Origin: Rhodosalinus halophilus
Lineage (GTDB): Bacteria; Pseudomonadota; Alphaproteobacteria; Rhodobacterales; Rhodobacteraceae
NCBI RefSeq assembly: GCF_003298775.1
Contig: NZ_QNTQ01000008.1
Location: forward strand, 267,928 to 331,927
Reading direction: 5' to 3'
DNA length: 64,000 nucleotides
The notes under the pieces were generated by a model. The model was given only the letters and a program-made list of their open reading frames with translations, did not search any database and was not told where the DNA came from. Made by a program: the position numbers and the translations under genes. How positions within the stretch are numbered: the first letter of the stretch is position 1; the number at the start of each line of letters is the position of its first letter. This document shows, one piece after another, positions 6,175-15,041 of the stretch.

Positions 6175-8709
6175 ATGCCGAAACTCAGTTTGAACTGGAG
6201 CCAGCTGGGCCCCGTTGGGACGGAACTTGGCTCCAGCCAGACATTCAACGTCAGCGGCATAGACGTTAACGTCGATTTCATCGCGGAAGACGAAGGCGCG
6301 CGCGCCATCTCCGCAACCGAGGATCTTTACGTCGCGCCAGGCGAAGAGTTCAGCGACGACCTCGGGCTCAAACTCTTCGGCATCGGCGGCGCGACCTCGA
6401 TCGAGGACACGTCACGGACGTGGATCACCTTCTCCTCGACCGATTCCGCCTACGCGGATGTCGTGCAGAACGTCTCGTTCCGCCTTACCGATATCGACAC
6501 CGGAGCCGGTGCCGACATCCCCGGCGGCACGGCGGGGAACCACCTCGACCACATCCGCGTGGTGGCCTTCGACGCCGAGGGCAAACAGTTGCCGGTCACG
6601 ATCACGCCGGGCTCTGCGGTTGACGAAAGCTACGGCACGCTCGAAGGCACAGGCGACGACCTCTCGCCGTCGGATGCCGCGGCCTCGGCCCTGGTCGAGA
6701 TCGAAGGCCCGGTCGCCGGCTTCAAGATCGACTACAACAACGGCGACGCCGCCCCGCAGCGCGTCTTCGTCAGCGACATCCATTTCGAGACGATCCCCGC
6801 CGACGGGCTCGACGGCATCGTCGAGGGGACCGGCAGCGACGACCTTATCGACCTGGGCTACGACGGCGATCCCGAGGGCGACCGGATCGACGCGGGCGAC
6901 AACATCTTCCCCGGCAACGGTCCCGACGACGACATCGTCAAGGCCGGCGGCGGAGACGATACCGTGATGGCCGGCGAAGGATCCGACACCGTCCACGGCG
7001 GCGACGGCGGCGACGACATCTCCACGGGCAACGCCGAGGGCGGCGGCCTTGGCCTCATCGACCGGGAGATCTTTCCCGGCACGCCCACGGATCCCGACCC
7101 CGAAGACGACCGCGACCTGGTCGAGGGCGAGGATGGCGACGACGTCATCTCGACCGGCGACGACCGCGACACGATCTACGGCGGAGCCGGCAATGACACG
7201 ATCGAGGGTGGCATCGACGACGACAGCGTCGAGGGCGGCGCGGGCAACGACTCGATCACCGATCTGCAGGGCGCCGACACGATCGGCGGCGGAGGCGGCA
7301 ACGACACGATCATCGCCGGCACCGACACCTTCTCGGACTATGTGGGTGACGACCCGAACCTGCCGCTGACCGGCTTTCCGGGCATCCTGAGCGACCCCAA
7401 CACCGAGGACGGCCGCGACCTGGTCGACGCCGGCAACTGCAACGATTACGTCGAGACGGGCGACGACGCCGACACGATCCTCGGCGGCACGGGCAACGAC
7501 ACGCTCGACGGCGGCATCGACGACGACTCGATCCTCGGCGGCGCGGGCCACGACTCGATCATCGGGGCGCACGGCTCCGACACTGCGCTCGGCGGCGATG
7601 GCGACGATTTCATCGACACCCGCGGCGAGGTCTCCGGCGCGCTCTTCCCGAATGAGCCTGACGCGACCGACCCGGTGCCAGAGAACGACCGCGACTACGT
7701 CGAGGGCGGCGCCGGCAACGACACGGTGACCACCGGCGACGACGACGACACGGTGTTCGGCGGCGCCGGCGACGACGTGATCGATCTCGGCATCGACGAC
7801 GATTCGGCCGAGGGCGGCGCTGGTGCCGACACGATCGAGGGCGGCGCCGGCGACGACACCCTCACCGGCGGCGACGGCGCCGACATGCTGTCGGGCGGCG
7901 ACGACCGCGATGTCTTCATCGGCGCCGACGCGGGCGACGTGATCGCCGGCGGCGGCGGGGGCGACGACTTCGACACGCTCGACCTGCGCGAGGTGGGCCC
8001 GTTCCGCCTGACCGATCTCGTGCCCGACGCCGAAGGCGACGGCCGCGACGGCACGATCGAGTTTCTCGACGCCGACGACAACGTGACCGGCACGGCGACC
8101 TTCACCAACATCGAGGGGATCATCTGCTTCACGCCCGGGACGGTCATCGCCACCCCGCGCGGGGAGCGGCTCGTGGAAGACCTGGAGCCCGGCGACCGGG
8201 TCATCACCCGCGACAACGGCATTCAGGAGATCGCCTGGACCGGCGCGACGTCGCTGACCGGGCATCAACTCGCGCGGAAGCCGCACATGCGCCCGATCCT
8301 GATACAGGCCGGCGCGCTCGGCAACGGCCTGCCCGAGCAGGATCTGCTCGTCAGCCCGAACCACCGTGTGCTCGTGGCCAACGACAAGACCGCGCTCTAT
8401 TTCGACGAGAGCGAGGTTCTGGTCGCCGCGAAGCATCTCACCGGGCTCGCCGGTGTGGACGAGGTGGCCAGCCTCGGCGTGACCTACCTGCACTTCATGT
8501 TCGAGCGGCACGAGGTGGTGCTTTCGAACGGTGCCTGGACCGAGAGCTTCCAGCCGGGGGACCACAGCCTGAAGGGCATCGGCAACGCGCAGCGCGCCGA
8601 GATCCTGGACCTCTTCCCCGAGCTCAAGAGCGAGGGAACCGTCGCGGGCGGCTTCCAGGCCGCGCGGCGCACGCTCAAGAAGCACGAAGCGCGACTGCTC
8701 TCCGAGTGA
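6175..8709 (+). CDS. secreted RTX calcium-binding repeat protein with C-terminal Hint domain
   Basis: An 844-residue, very acidic protein. Residues 1-210 form a beta-rich domain of unknown function with no Sec signal. Residues 215-620 carry many glycine- and aspartate-rich RTX nonapeptides (GGAGNDTI type) that bind calcium and usually mark type I secretion. The C-terminal part from Cys651 (CFTPGTVIATPRG) is a Hint domain with the LVSPNHRVL block, as in many Rhodobacteraceae surface or secreted proteins. I chose ATG 6175 because a GAAGGGG ribosome-binding site lies 7 bp upstream; the GTG six bases earlier is too close to it. A cysteine (Cys422) replaces a repeat glycine (GNCNDYV), which is odd for an RTX domain. 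No type I secretion genes are adjacent. Confidence 0.9.
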   Translation: MPKLSLNWSQLGPVGTELGSSQTFNVSGIDVNVDFIAEDEGARAISATEDLYVAPGEEFSDDLGLKLFGIGGATSIEDTSRTWITFSSTDSAYADVVQNVSFRLTDIDTGAGADIPGGTAGNHLDHIRVVAFDAEGKQLPVTITPGSAVDESYGTLEGTGDDLSPSDAAASALVEIEGPVAGFKIDYNNGDAAPQRVFVSDIHFETIPADGLDGIVEGTGSDDLIDLGYDGDPEGDRIDAGDNIFPGNGPDDDIVKAGGGDDTVMAGEGSDTVHGGDGGDDISTGNAEGGGLGLIDREIFPGTPTDPDPEDDRDLVEGEDGDDVISTGDDRDTIYGGAGNDTIEGGIDDDSVEGGAGNDSITDLQGADTIGGGGGNDTIIAGTDTFSDYVGDDPNLPLTGFPGILSDPNTEDGRDLVDAGNCNDYVETGDDADTILGGTGNDTLDGGIDDDSILGGAGHDSIIGAHGSDTALGGDGDDFIDTRGEVSGALFPNEPDATDPVPENDRDYVEGGAGNDTVTTGDDDDTVFGGAGDDVIDLGIDDDSAEGGAGADTIEGGAGDDTLTGGDGADMLSGGDDRDVFIGADAGDVIAGGGGGDDFDTLDLREVGPFRLTDLVPDAEGDGRDGTIEFLDADDNVTGTATFTNIEGIICFTPGTVIATPRGERLVEDLEPGDRVITRDNGIQEIAWTGATSLTGHQLARKPHMRPILIQAGALGNGLPEQDLLVSPNHRVLVANDKTALYFDESEVLVAAKHLTGLAGVDEVASLGVTYLHFMFERHEVVLSNGAWTESFQPGDHSLKGIGNAQRAEILDLFPELKSEGTVAGGFQAARRTLKKHEARLLSE
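6997..7866 (+). repeat. three tandem RTX super-repeats inside the RTX-Hint gene
   Basis: Three units start at about 6997, 7285 and 7591 and are roughly 96, 102 and 92 codons long. Each begins GG(D/G)G(G/N)DD or similar and then has a variable loop. The loop ends in a Pro/Asp-rich stretch leading into DRD(L/Y)V (or GRDLV), and a run of RTX nonapeptides follows. Every unit contains a G(G/L)IDDDS block. The pattern points to duplication of whole multi-repeat modules rather than of single nonapeptides. Confidence 0.75.
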
Positions 8710-8861
8710 GCGCCGGGGCGCGAGCCGGTTTCCGACATTCCGGCCCGCGCGTCATCAGATGCAGCGAGGCCCGCGCCAGGCGCGGGCACACGAAGGGCGG
8801 CGCGTCAGGCGCCCGCCGCCCAGGCTTGGCGTCCGCGGGGGCTAGCGCCCGAGCCGATATC

Positions 8862-8898
8862 GCCGCAGGCCGGCCACGCGATCCGGCCGGCCTGCGGC
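8862..8898 (+). terminator. strong hairpin between RTX-Hint and Hint genes
   Basis: Perfect 14-bp arms (8862-8875 and 8885-8898; left arm GCCGCAGGCCGGCC) around a 9-nt loop. No T-run follows. It lies 150 bp after the RTX stop and 59 bp before the next start codon, so it could end the RTX transcript or set differential expression of the two genes. Confidence 0.55.
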
Positions 8899-8957
8899 AC
8901 GCCACTCAAGCCGGCGCGCCGCGCCGCGCACCAAGGACGAGAAAAGGGAAAGAATCG

Positions 8958-9566
8958 ATGCCCGTCGCCCTGCCCCTTCCAAGCGATCCGGCCGAGTCCG
9001 GCGCCGGCCTGCCGCCGATCCACGCCCTGCTCGACGGCGCGGCCGGCCCGGTCACGCTCCAGAGCCTGCGCCCGGGCGCGACGCTGGCCATGACGCACGG
9101 CGAGGCGGCGCGAGTGCTCTGGCTCGGCCGTCGCCGGATGACGGCGTCCCGGCTCGCGGCCGTGCCTGAGCTTGCGCCCGTGCTGATCCGGCGGGGCGCG
9201 CTCGGCGCGGCCGGGCCGGAGCGTGACCTGCTGCTGTCGCCGGAGCACCGCGTTGTCTACTCCGACCGCCGCGCCCGCGCCTGGTTCGGCGCAGCGGAGC
9301 TGCCGGTCGCGGCCGTGCAGCTCACCTTCCTCCCCGGCGTCGAGCAGATCGCGCCCTGCGACGTGCTCTACGTGCATGCGATCCTCGACCGCCCGGGCGC
9401 AATGCGCCTCAATGGCTGCCGGATCGACGGGGCGGTGATGCGCGACACTGCGATGGCCGACCCCGCCAACCCGCGGCGCCAGGAGTTGCTGCGTCTGTTC
9501 CCTGAACTGGTGACTCTCCGCGGCTGCCTGTCCGGGAGCGCCCTCCCGGCCACCGCGGCGGGCTAG
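8958..9566 (+). CDS. stand-alone degenerate Hint-domain protein
   Basis: A 202-residue protein homologous to the Hint domain of the preceding gene. The shared blocks are a VLWLGRRRM segment (compare EIAWTGATSL), VLIRRGALG.....ERDLLLSPEHRVVYSD (compare ILIQAGALG.....EQDLLVSPNHRVLVAN), a VQLTFLPGVEQI segment, YVHAILDR and a closing ELLRLFPELV. It lacks the Cys-containing CFTPGT start of an active Hint domain, so self-cleavage is unlikely. A GGGAAAG ribosome-binding site precedes ATG 8958; the longer open frame from 8706 is rejected. It has no signal peptide and no RTX repeats. A role as a partner or remnant of the RTX-Hint system is inference. Its stop shares bases with the convergent zapA stop. 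Confidence 0.75.
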   Translation: MPVALPLPSDPAESGAGLPPIHALLDGAAGPVTLQSLRPGATLAMTHGEAARVLWLGRRRMTASRLAAVPELAPVLIRRGALGAAGPERDLLLSPEHRVVYSDRRARAWFGAAELPVAAVQLTFLPGVEQIAPCDVLYVHAILDRPGAMRLNGCRIDGAVMRDTAMADPANPRRQELLRLFPELVTLRGCLSGSALPATAAG

Positions 9567-9982
9567 GACGCGGAAGACGGCTCTGCTGCGGCCTCGGCGC
9601 GCTCTTCGGCCGACTGGGCGAGTGCCTCGGCGCGCGCAGCCAGTTCGGACAGCGCCTCTGTCACGGTCTCGGGGATCACCGGCACCTCGATCCGTTCGGG
9701 CGCCGCGGCAGGCTGCGCCTCGAGCTCGGCGATCCGCGCCTCCTGCGCCGCGAGCTTCTCCTCGGCCTCGCGCAGGCGGTCCTCGACCCCGGCGGTCTTG
9801 TCCGCGAGCATCAGGCCGGCCATGAGCAGCATCCGCGCCTCGGGAAGCCGGCCGATCTGATCGACCAGGGTGCGCGCCTCGGTGTCGAGCATCTGCGCGG
9901 CGCTGTGCAGGTAATGCTCCTCGCCCTCCTGGCAGGCGACCTCGAAGACGCGGCCTCCGATCTCGATCTCGACATTGGGCAT
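9563..9982 (-). CDS. zapA: cell division protein ZapA
   Basis: A 139-residue protein of the ZapA family, which binds and bundles FtsZ at the septum. The N-terminal head (MPNVEIEIGGRVFEVACQEGEEHYL) and the following helix (ARMLLMAGLMLADKTAGVEDRLREAEEKLAAQ) match ZapA. The C-terminal about 60 residues extend the coiled coil with Glu/Ala-rich sequence, longer than enterobacterial ZapA, as is common in alphaproteobacteria. Its start overlaps the stop of the upstream coiled-coil gene by one base (TGATG). The two genes probably form one operon divergent from transketolase, an arrangement usual in this family. Confidence 0.88.
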   Translation of the reverse strand: MPNVEIEIGGRVFEVACQEGEEHYLHSAAQMLDTEARTLVDQIGRLPEARMLLMAGLMLADKTAGVEDRLREAEEKLAAQEARIAELEAQPAAAPERIEVPVIPETVTEALSELAARAEALAQSAEERAEAAAEPSSAS

Positions 9983-10524
9983 CAGCCGGCCTCCTGTTCC
10001 GTGGTCTCGTCAGAGGCGGCCGGCGGCTCGGCGAGCGCCTGCTCGGCCAGCGGGCCCAGCACGGCCAGGATCGCGCCGACCTCGGCCGCTTCGGCGTCGC
10101 GCGCAGCGCGCAGCGCCTCGAGTTCGGCCTGCATCGAGGCGTCGATCAGCTCCGGCTCGCCAACGCCCTGCTCGTTGGCGCGGCGGAGCGCGACATTGTT
10201 CTCGCGCAGCTGCTGGTTCACGCGGCGCAGGCGCTGAAGTTCGGCGTCGAGCCGGGCCAGCGCGGCGCTCTGATCCTCGGCCTGCGCCTGAAGCGCGGCG
10301 ACGCGCGTTTCCTGGCGCTCGCGGATCGCCTGCACGCGCGCCTCGAGCTGGGCATTGGCGACGCGCTCCTCCTCGAGCTGGGTGCGCAGCGCAGCCAGCT
10401 CCTCGGGATCGGCCTCGGGCTCGGGCGGCGGGGCGGTCGCCTGCTCCGACAGGCGATCCACCGCATGGCCGATCCGCTCCATCGCCGCGGCGATCCGTTG
10501 CTCGAACTGCTCGATCTCGGACAT
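9982..10524 (-). CDS. coiled-coil protein encoded upstream of zapA
   Basis: A 180-residue protein that is almost entirely predicted coiled coil, rich in Glu, Ala, Gln and Arg with heptad-like spacing (LEEERVANAQLEARVQAIRE and later QRLRRVNQQLRENNVALRRA). There is no signal peptide or membrane segment. The start at 10524 follows an AAGGAGGG ribosome-binding site; upstream in-frame codons are rejected because they read into the tkt promoter region. It overlaps zapA by one base. By position it may act in cell division together with ZapA, but I know no experimental function. Confidence 0.8.
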   Translation of the reverse strand: MSEIEQFEQRIAAAMERIGHAVDRLSEQATAPPPEPEADPEELAALRTQLEEERVANAQLEARVQAIRERQETRVAALQAQAEDQSAALARLDAELQRLRRVNQQLRENNVALRRANEQGVGEPELIDASMQAELEALRAARDAEAAEVGAILAVLGPLAEQALAEPPAASDETTEQEAG

Positions 10525-10731
10525 CTCTGCGCCCTCCTTGCGTCCCCGCGCAGGCCCTCGTGTTCCCCAACCGGCGCGTGCCGAATCGCGCACGCCTCCG
10601 GCACACGTCAGTGTAGCCGAGGCGCCGGGAAAATGCGCCCCCTTGCCGCTCAAGGGCTTACCCGGCGCGCTTGATCTTGCTCACCGCGCTGATAGAGAAG
10701 CGCCAGCCGCCCCAGATCGAGGACCACGCAC

Positions 10732-12747
10732 GTGGACATCGCCGCCCTTCGCTCCGCCCATCCCGACCATTGGCGCCGCGCCGCCGCCATCCGCGCGCTG
10801 ACGCTCGACGCCGTCGCCGCCGCCAACTCCGGCCATTCCGGCATGCCGATGGGCATGGCCGACGTGGCCACGGTGCTGGCCTCGCGGCACATGAAGTTCG
10901 ACGCCGCGGCGCCCGACTGGCCCGACCGCGACCGCTTCATCCTGTCGGCGGGGCACGGCTCGATGCTGCTCTATGCGCTGCTCTATCTGACCGGCTCGGC
11001 CGAGATCACGCTGGACGAGATCCGCAACTTCCGCCAGCTGGGCTCGAAGACGGCCGGGCACCCGGAGAACTTCCTTGCCCAGGGGATCGAGACCACGACC
11101 GGCCCGCTGGGCCAGGGCTTCGCCAACGCCGTGGGCTTCGCCATCGCCGAGGAATCGCTGCGCGCGCGCTTCGGGCCGAAGATCGTGGATCACCACACCT
11201 GGGTCATCGCCGGCGACGGCTGCCTGATGGAGGGCGTGAGCCAGGAGGCGCTGACGCTGGCGGGGCATCTGAAACTGTCCAAGCTCGTCGTCTTCTTCGA
11301 TGACAACGGCATCACGATCGACGGCCCCGTGTCGCTCGCCGACCGGACCGATCAGATGGCGCGCTTCGCCGCCTCGGGTTGGCACGTGCAGACCGTGGAC
11401 GGCCACGACCCCGAGGCGATCGACGCCGCGATCCGCGCGGCGAAGGAAAGCCCCCTGCCCTCGATGATCGCCTGCAAGACCCACATCGCGCTGGGATCGG
11501 CCGCGCAGGACACCGCGAAGGGCCACGGCGCGCTGACGGACCCGCAACTCGTCGCCGACACCAAGGCCGCCTACGGCTGGGAGCACGGCCCCTTCGAGGT
11601 GCCTGCCGACGTCAAGGACTGGTGGGAGCAGGTCGGCCGCCGCGGCGCGGAGGCCCGTGCCGCGTGGGAGAGCCGCCTCGCCGCGCTCGGCAAGGGCAAG
11701 CGCGAGGAATTCGACCGCCGCATCGCCGGCGAGGCGCCGAAGAAGCTCGGCGGCGCGATCCGCAAGCTGAAGAAAGCCGCCGCCGAAGCGCCCGAGAAGA
11801 TGGCCACCCGCAAGGCCTCCGAGACGGTGCTCGCGGCGGTGAACCCGATTCTGCCGGAGACCTTCGGGGGCTCGGCGGACCTCACGGGGTCGAACAATAC
11901 GCGCACCGGCGATCTGGGCGTCTTCACCGCCGACGACCGGAGCGGCCGCTACCTGCACTACGGCATCCGCGAGCACGCGATGGCCGCGGCGATGAACGGC
12001 ATGGCGCTGCACGGCGGGATGCGCCCCTACGGCGGCACCTTCATGGCCTTCACCGACTACGCCCGGCCCGCCATCCGGCTCGCCGCCCTGATGCAGCAGC
12101 CCGTGGTCTTCGTGATGACGCACGACTCGATCGGGCTGGGCGAGGACGGCCCCACGCACCAGCCGGTCGAGCATCTGGCGATCCACCGCGCCACGCCCAA
12201 CACCCTGCTCTTCCGCCCCGCCGACCTGATCGAGACGGCCGAAGCCTGGGAACTGGCGCTCACCCAGGGCGACCGTCCCTCGGTGCTCGCGCTGACGCGG
12301 CAGGGCGTGCCGGCAGTGCGGCTGAAGCATTCCGCGCAGAACCTCGTCGCACGCGGCGCCTATGTGCTGGCAGAGGCAGAGGCCAAGCGGCAGGCGATCG
12401 TGATCGCCAGCGGCTCCGAGGTGCATGTGGCGCTCGCCGCGAAGGAACGGCTCGAGGCCGAGGGGGTCGGCACGCGCGTCGTCTCGATGCCCTGCATGGA
12501 GCTCTTCGCCGAACAGGACGAAAGCTACCGCCGCCGCGTGCTGCCCGGCGGCGCGGTGCGCGTCGGCGTCGAGGCGGGCGTGCGGCAGGGCTGGGACCGC
12601 TGGCTGCTGGGCGAGCGCGGCCGCGAGGCCAAGGCGGATTTCGTCGGCATGGACCGCTTCGGCGCATCGGCCCCGGCCGAGGTGCTCTTCGAGACGTTCG
12701 GCTTCACCGGGGCGGCTGTGGCCGAGCGGGTCAAGGCGCTGCTCTGA
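10732..12747 (+). CDS. tkt: transketolase
   Basis: A 671-residue thiamine-diphosphate enzyme that moves two-carbon ketol units in the pentose phosphate and Calvin cycles. Seen are the N-terminal substrate and ThDP-binding segments ([28 protein letters not shown]), the ThDP motif [13 protein letters not shown], and the pyrimidine-domain segment [21 protein letters not shown]. Length is normal. It begins with GTG preceded by GAGGA at a good distance; no earlier in-frame ATG fits. It is divergent from the zapA pair, and composite palindromes follow its stop. Confidence 0.96.
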   Translation: MDIAALRSAHPDHWRRAAAIRALTLDAVAAANSGHSGMPMGMADVATVLASRHMKFDAAAPDWPDRDRFILSAGHGSMLLYALLYLTGSAEITLDEIRNFRQLGSKTAGHPENFLAQGIETTTGPLGQGFANAVGFAIAEESLRARFGPKIVDHHTWVIAGDGCLMEGVSQEALTLAGHLKLSKLVVFFDDNGITIDGPVSLADRTDQMARFAASGWHVQTVDGHDPEAIDAAIRAAKESPLPSMIACKTHIALGSAAQDTAKGHGALTDPQLVADTKAAYGWEHGPFEVPADVKDWWEQVGRRGAEARAAWESRLAALGKGKREEFDRRIAGEAPKKLGGAIRKLKKAAAEAPEKMATRKASETVLAAVNPILPETFGGSADLTGSNNTRTGDLGVFTADDRSGRYLHYGIREHAMAAAMNGMALHGGMRPYGGTFMAFTDYARPAIRLAALMQQPVVFVMTHDSIGLGEDGPTHQPVEHLAIHRATPNTLLFRPADLIETAEAWELALTQGDRPSVLALTRQGVPAVRLKHSAQNLVARGAYVLAEAEAKRQAIVIASGSEVHVALAAKERLEAEGVGTRVVSMPCMELFAEQDESYRRRVLPGGAVRVGVEAGVRQGWDRWLLGERGREAKADFVGMDRFGASAPAEVLFETFGFTGAAVAERVKALL

Positions 12748-12753
12748 GCGCCG

Positions 12754-12823
12754 GGGAAGGCGCTTGGAAGCGCCTTCCCGCCCGCGCGCGCGGGCGGCCA
12801 AGGGCCTTGCAAGGCCCTTGGCC
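12754..12823. repeat. composite palindromic repeat, copy A
   Basis: Three back-to-back palindromes fill the gap after tkt: 12-bp arms GGGAAGGCGCTT/AAGCGCCTTCCC (12754-12779), a perfect 20-bp GC palindrome (12778-12797) and a perfect 28-bp palindrome (12796-12823; left arm GGCCAAGGGCCTTG). The AAGGCGCTT core and the CAAGG..CCTTG pattern recur in copy B near 26.4 kb. The array could also act as a bidirectional terminator for tkt and the convergent DUF808 gene. Confidence 0.75.
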
Positions 12824-12841
12824 TCGTCCGCACAGCCCCGT

Positions 12842-13813
12842 TCAGCCTGCGTCGCCGCGCCGGAAGAGCCCCGCTGCAGGCTCGATCACCCGCGCCACGA
12901 CCGGGATCAGCAGCAGCCCCAGGCCGAGCCCCAGCGCGCCGTCGATCAGCGCCGTGATCCCCCATTCCGCGGCGCCGTGCACCCCCGCAGGGAAGACATG
13001 CGCCACCGCCGCCGCCACGGCATGGATCGCATTGGCGGGCCAGCCCAGCCCCATCACCTCGAGCCCGTGCAGGATGATCGATCCGCCGACCCAGAGCATG
13101 GCCGCCGTGCCCACCAGCGTGAGCCCTTTCAGAAAGCCCGGCATCCCCTTCACCACCGCCCGGCCCACCGCCCGCGTGAGCCCCAGCCGCCCGTGCGTCG
13201 CCATGGCGAGCCCGGCGTCGTCGGCCTTCACGATCAGCGCGACGGCGCCGTAAACCAGAACCGTGATCGCCACGGCGATCACCGCGAGCGTGGCGGCCTC
13301 CATCCAGAAGTTGCTCTCCGGGATCGCGGCGAGCGCGATGGTCATGATCTCGGCCGAGAGGATGAAGTCGGTCTTGATCGCGCCCTTCGCCTTCTGCTCC
13401 TCCAGATGCGCCGGGTCCATCGTCTCATGCGTCTTCGCGGCATGCTCGGCCTTCTCGGGTGCCACCAGATGCGCGATCTTCTCGGCCCCCTCGAAGCAGA
13501 GATAGGCGCCGCCCAGCATCAGCAGCGGCGCGATCGCCCAGGGTGCGAAGGCCGAAAGCGCGAGCGCCAGCGGCAGCAGGATCAGCAGCTTGTTGCGGAG
13601 CGATCCCTTGGTGATCCGCCAGACGATCGGCAGCTCGCGCGAGGGATGGAAACCCTGCATGTATTTCGGCGTCACCGCGGCGTCGTCGATCACGGCGCCG
13701 GCGGCCTTCGAACCCGCCTTGGCCGCCTGCCCCATCACGTCGTCGAGCGAGGTCGCCGCCACCTTGGTCAGCGCCGCGACGTCGTCGAGCAGCGCCAGAA
13801 GCCCGCCTGCCAT
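12842..13813 (-). CDS. DUF808 family (YedI-like) inner-membrane protein
   Basis: A 323-residue membrane protein that matches the DUF808/YedI family from its start (MAGGLLALLDDVAALTKVAA) through PKYMQGFHPSRELPIVWRI and the GGAYLCFEGAEKIAH block to the C-terminal helices. Several hydrophobic segments follow residue 90. A GGGAGGAAG ribosome-binding site 7 bp upstream supports ATG 13813; the in-frame start 11 codons earlier is disfavoured. No molecular function is established for the family. The gene converges on tkt and is divergent from gap. Confidence 0.88.
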   Translation of the reverse strand: MAGGLLALLDDVAALTKVAATSLDDVMGQAAKAGSKAAGAVIDDAAVTPKYMQGFHPSRELPIVWRITKGSLRNKLLILLPLALALSAFAPWAIAPLLMLGGAYLCFEGAEKIAHLVAPEKAEHAAKTHETMDPAHLEEQKAKGAIKTDFILSAEIMTIALAAIPESNFWMEAATLAVIAVAITVLVYGAVALIVKADDAGLAMATHGRLGLTRAVGRAVVKGMPGFLKGLTLVGTAAMLWVGGSIILHGLEVMGLGWPANAIHAVAAAVAHVFPAGVHGAAEWGITALIDGALGLGLGLLLIPVVARVIEPAAGLFRRGDAG

Positions 13814-14015
13814 GCAATCTTCCTCCCGCTCCGCCTGCGCCGTCACGCTAGCGCGAGGGCCGGCATCGGGCCAGCCCGGCCCGCCGCGTTAGCGCAACCA
13901 GCTCCGCCTTGCGCCTTTTATCGCTAACATCCTGCCGGTGAAGGCCCAATCCCTTTGCCCCGGCCGCCCCGCACGACTATACGGACGCCCAAGCGCAGCG
14001 CAGGAGACCGCCCCC

Positions 14016-15020
14016 ATGACCGTCACGCTCGGAATCAACGGATTCGGCCGCATCGGCCGCTGCACCCTGGCCCATATCGCCGAGGCCGCGCGCAACGACG
14101 TCCAGGTCGTCAAGATCAACGCCACCGGGCCGATCGAGACCAACGCGCATCTGCTGCGCTACGACAGCGTGCACGGCCGCTTCGGCGGCGAAGTGAAGGT
14201 CGCGGGCGACACCATGGACATCGGCCGCGGCCCGATGAAGGTCTTCTCCACCTACGATCCCGCCGAGCTCGACTGGGAGGGCGTGGACGTGGTGCTCGAA
14301 TGCACCGGCAAGTTCAACGACGGCGCGAAGGCCGGCGTGCATCTCGACCGCGGCGCCAGGAAGGTGCTGATCTCGGCGCCGGCGAAGAACGTGGACCGCA
14401 CCGTGGTCTTCGGCGTGAACCACCGCGACCTGCTTGAGAGCGAGCGCATGATCTCGAACGGCTCCTGCACCACGAACTGCCTCGCGCCGCTCGCCAAGGT
14501 GCTGCACGAGGGCGTCGGCATCGAGCGCGGCATCATGACCACGATCCATAGCTACACCGGCGACCAGCCGACGCTCGACCGGCGGCACAACGATCTCTAC
14601 CGCGCGCGCGCCGCGGCGATGGCGATGATCCCCACCTCCACCGGCGCGGCCCGGGCGATCGGCGAGGTGCTGCCGGACCTCAAGGGCCGGCTCGACGGCT
14701 CGGCGATGCGCGTGCCCACGCCCAATGTCTCGGCCGTGGACCTGACATTCGAGGCCGGCCGGGACGTGACCGAGGACGAGATCAACGAGATCGTGCGCGA
14801 GGCGGCCGCGGGCCACATGGGCGCGGTGCTCAGCTACGATCCCGAGCCCAAGGTCTCGATCGACTTCAACCACACCACCGCCTCCTCGATCTTCGCCCCC
14901 GAACAGACCAAGGTCGTCGGCGGCCGCACGGTGCGCGTGCTCGCCTGGTACGACAACGAGTGGGGCTTCTCGGCGCGCATGGCGGATGTCGCCGCGGTGA
15001 TGGGACAGCTCGCGCACTAG
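14016..15020 (+). CDS. gap: glyceraldehyde-3-phosphate dehydrogenase
   Basis: A 334-residue GAPDH acting in glycolysis/gluconeogenesis and, in autotrophs, the Calvin cycle. The NAD-binding start GINGFGRIGRCTLAHI, the catalytic SNGSCTTNCLAP (Cys151) and the GVNHRDL, TSTGAARAI and WYDNEWGFSARM motifs are all present. ATG 14016 follows an AGGAGA ribosome-binding site; the frame is open upstream to 13938 but that part does not resemble GAPDH. A 47-codon membrane peptide gene follows 21 bp after the stop. Confidence 0.96.
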   Translation: MTVTLGINGFGRIGRCTLAHIAEAARNDVQVVKINATGPIETNAHLLRYDSVHGRFGGEVKVAGDTMDIGRGPMKVFSTYDPAELDWEGVDVVLECTGKFNDGAKAGVHLDRGARKVLISAPAKNVDRTVVFGVNHRDLLESERMISNGSCTTNCLAPLAKVLHEGVGIERGIMTTIHSYTGDQPTLDRRHNDLYRARAAAMAMIPTSTGAARAIGEVLPDLKGRLDGSAMRVPTPNVSAVDLTFEAGRDVTEDEINEIVREAAAGHMGAVLSYDPEPKVSIDFNHTTASSIFAPEQTKVVGGRTVRVLAWYDNEWGFSARMADVAAVMGQLAH

Positions 15021-15041
15021 CCCTCGCGCGGAGGCGCGCCC

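Noticed and set aside
6997..7866. CRISPR-like regular repeats
   Set aside because: The periodicity is in frame within a coding sequence and codes for RTX nonapeptides; spacers are not unique and repeat length is not constant.
6412..8685. 757-codon open frame opposite the RTX-Hint gene
   Set aside because: It mirrors the GAC/GGC repeat codons of the sense gene; the Val/Asp/Ala-rich product has no domain, and the sense frame has RTX and Hint signatures.
10681..12801. 706-codon frame opposite transketolase
   Set aside because: Antisense shadow of a gene with clear thiamine-diphosphate motifs; no domain and His/Arg-rich composition.
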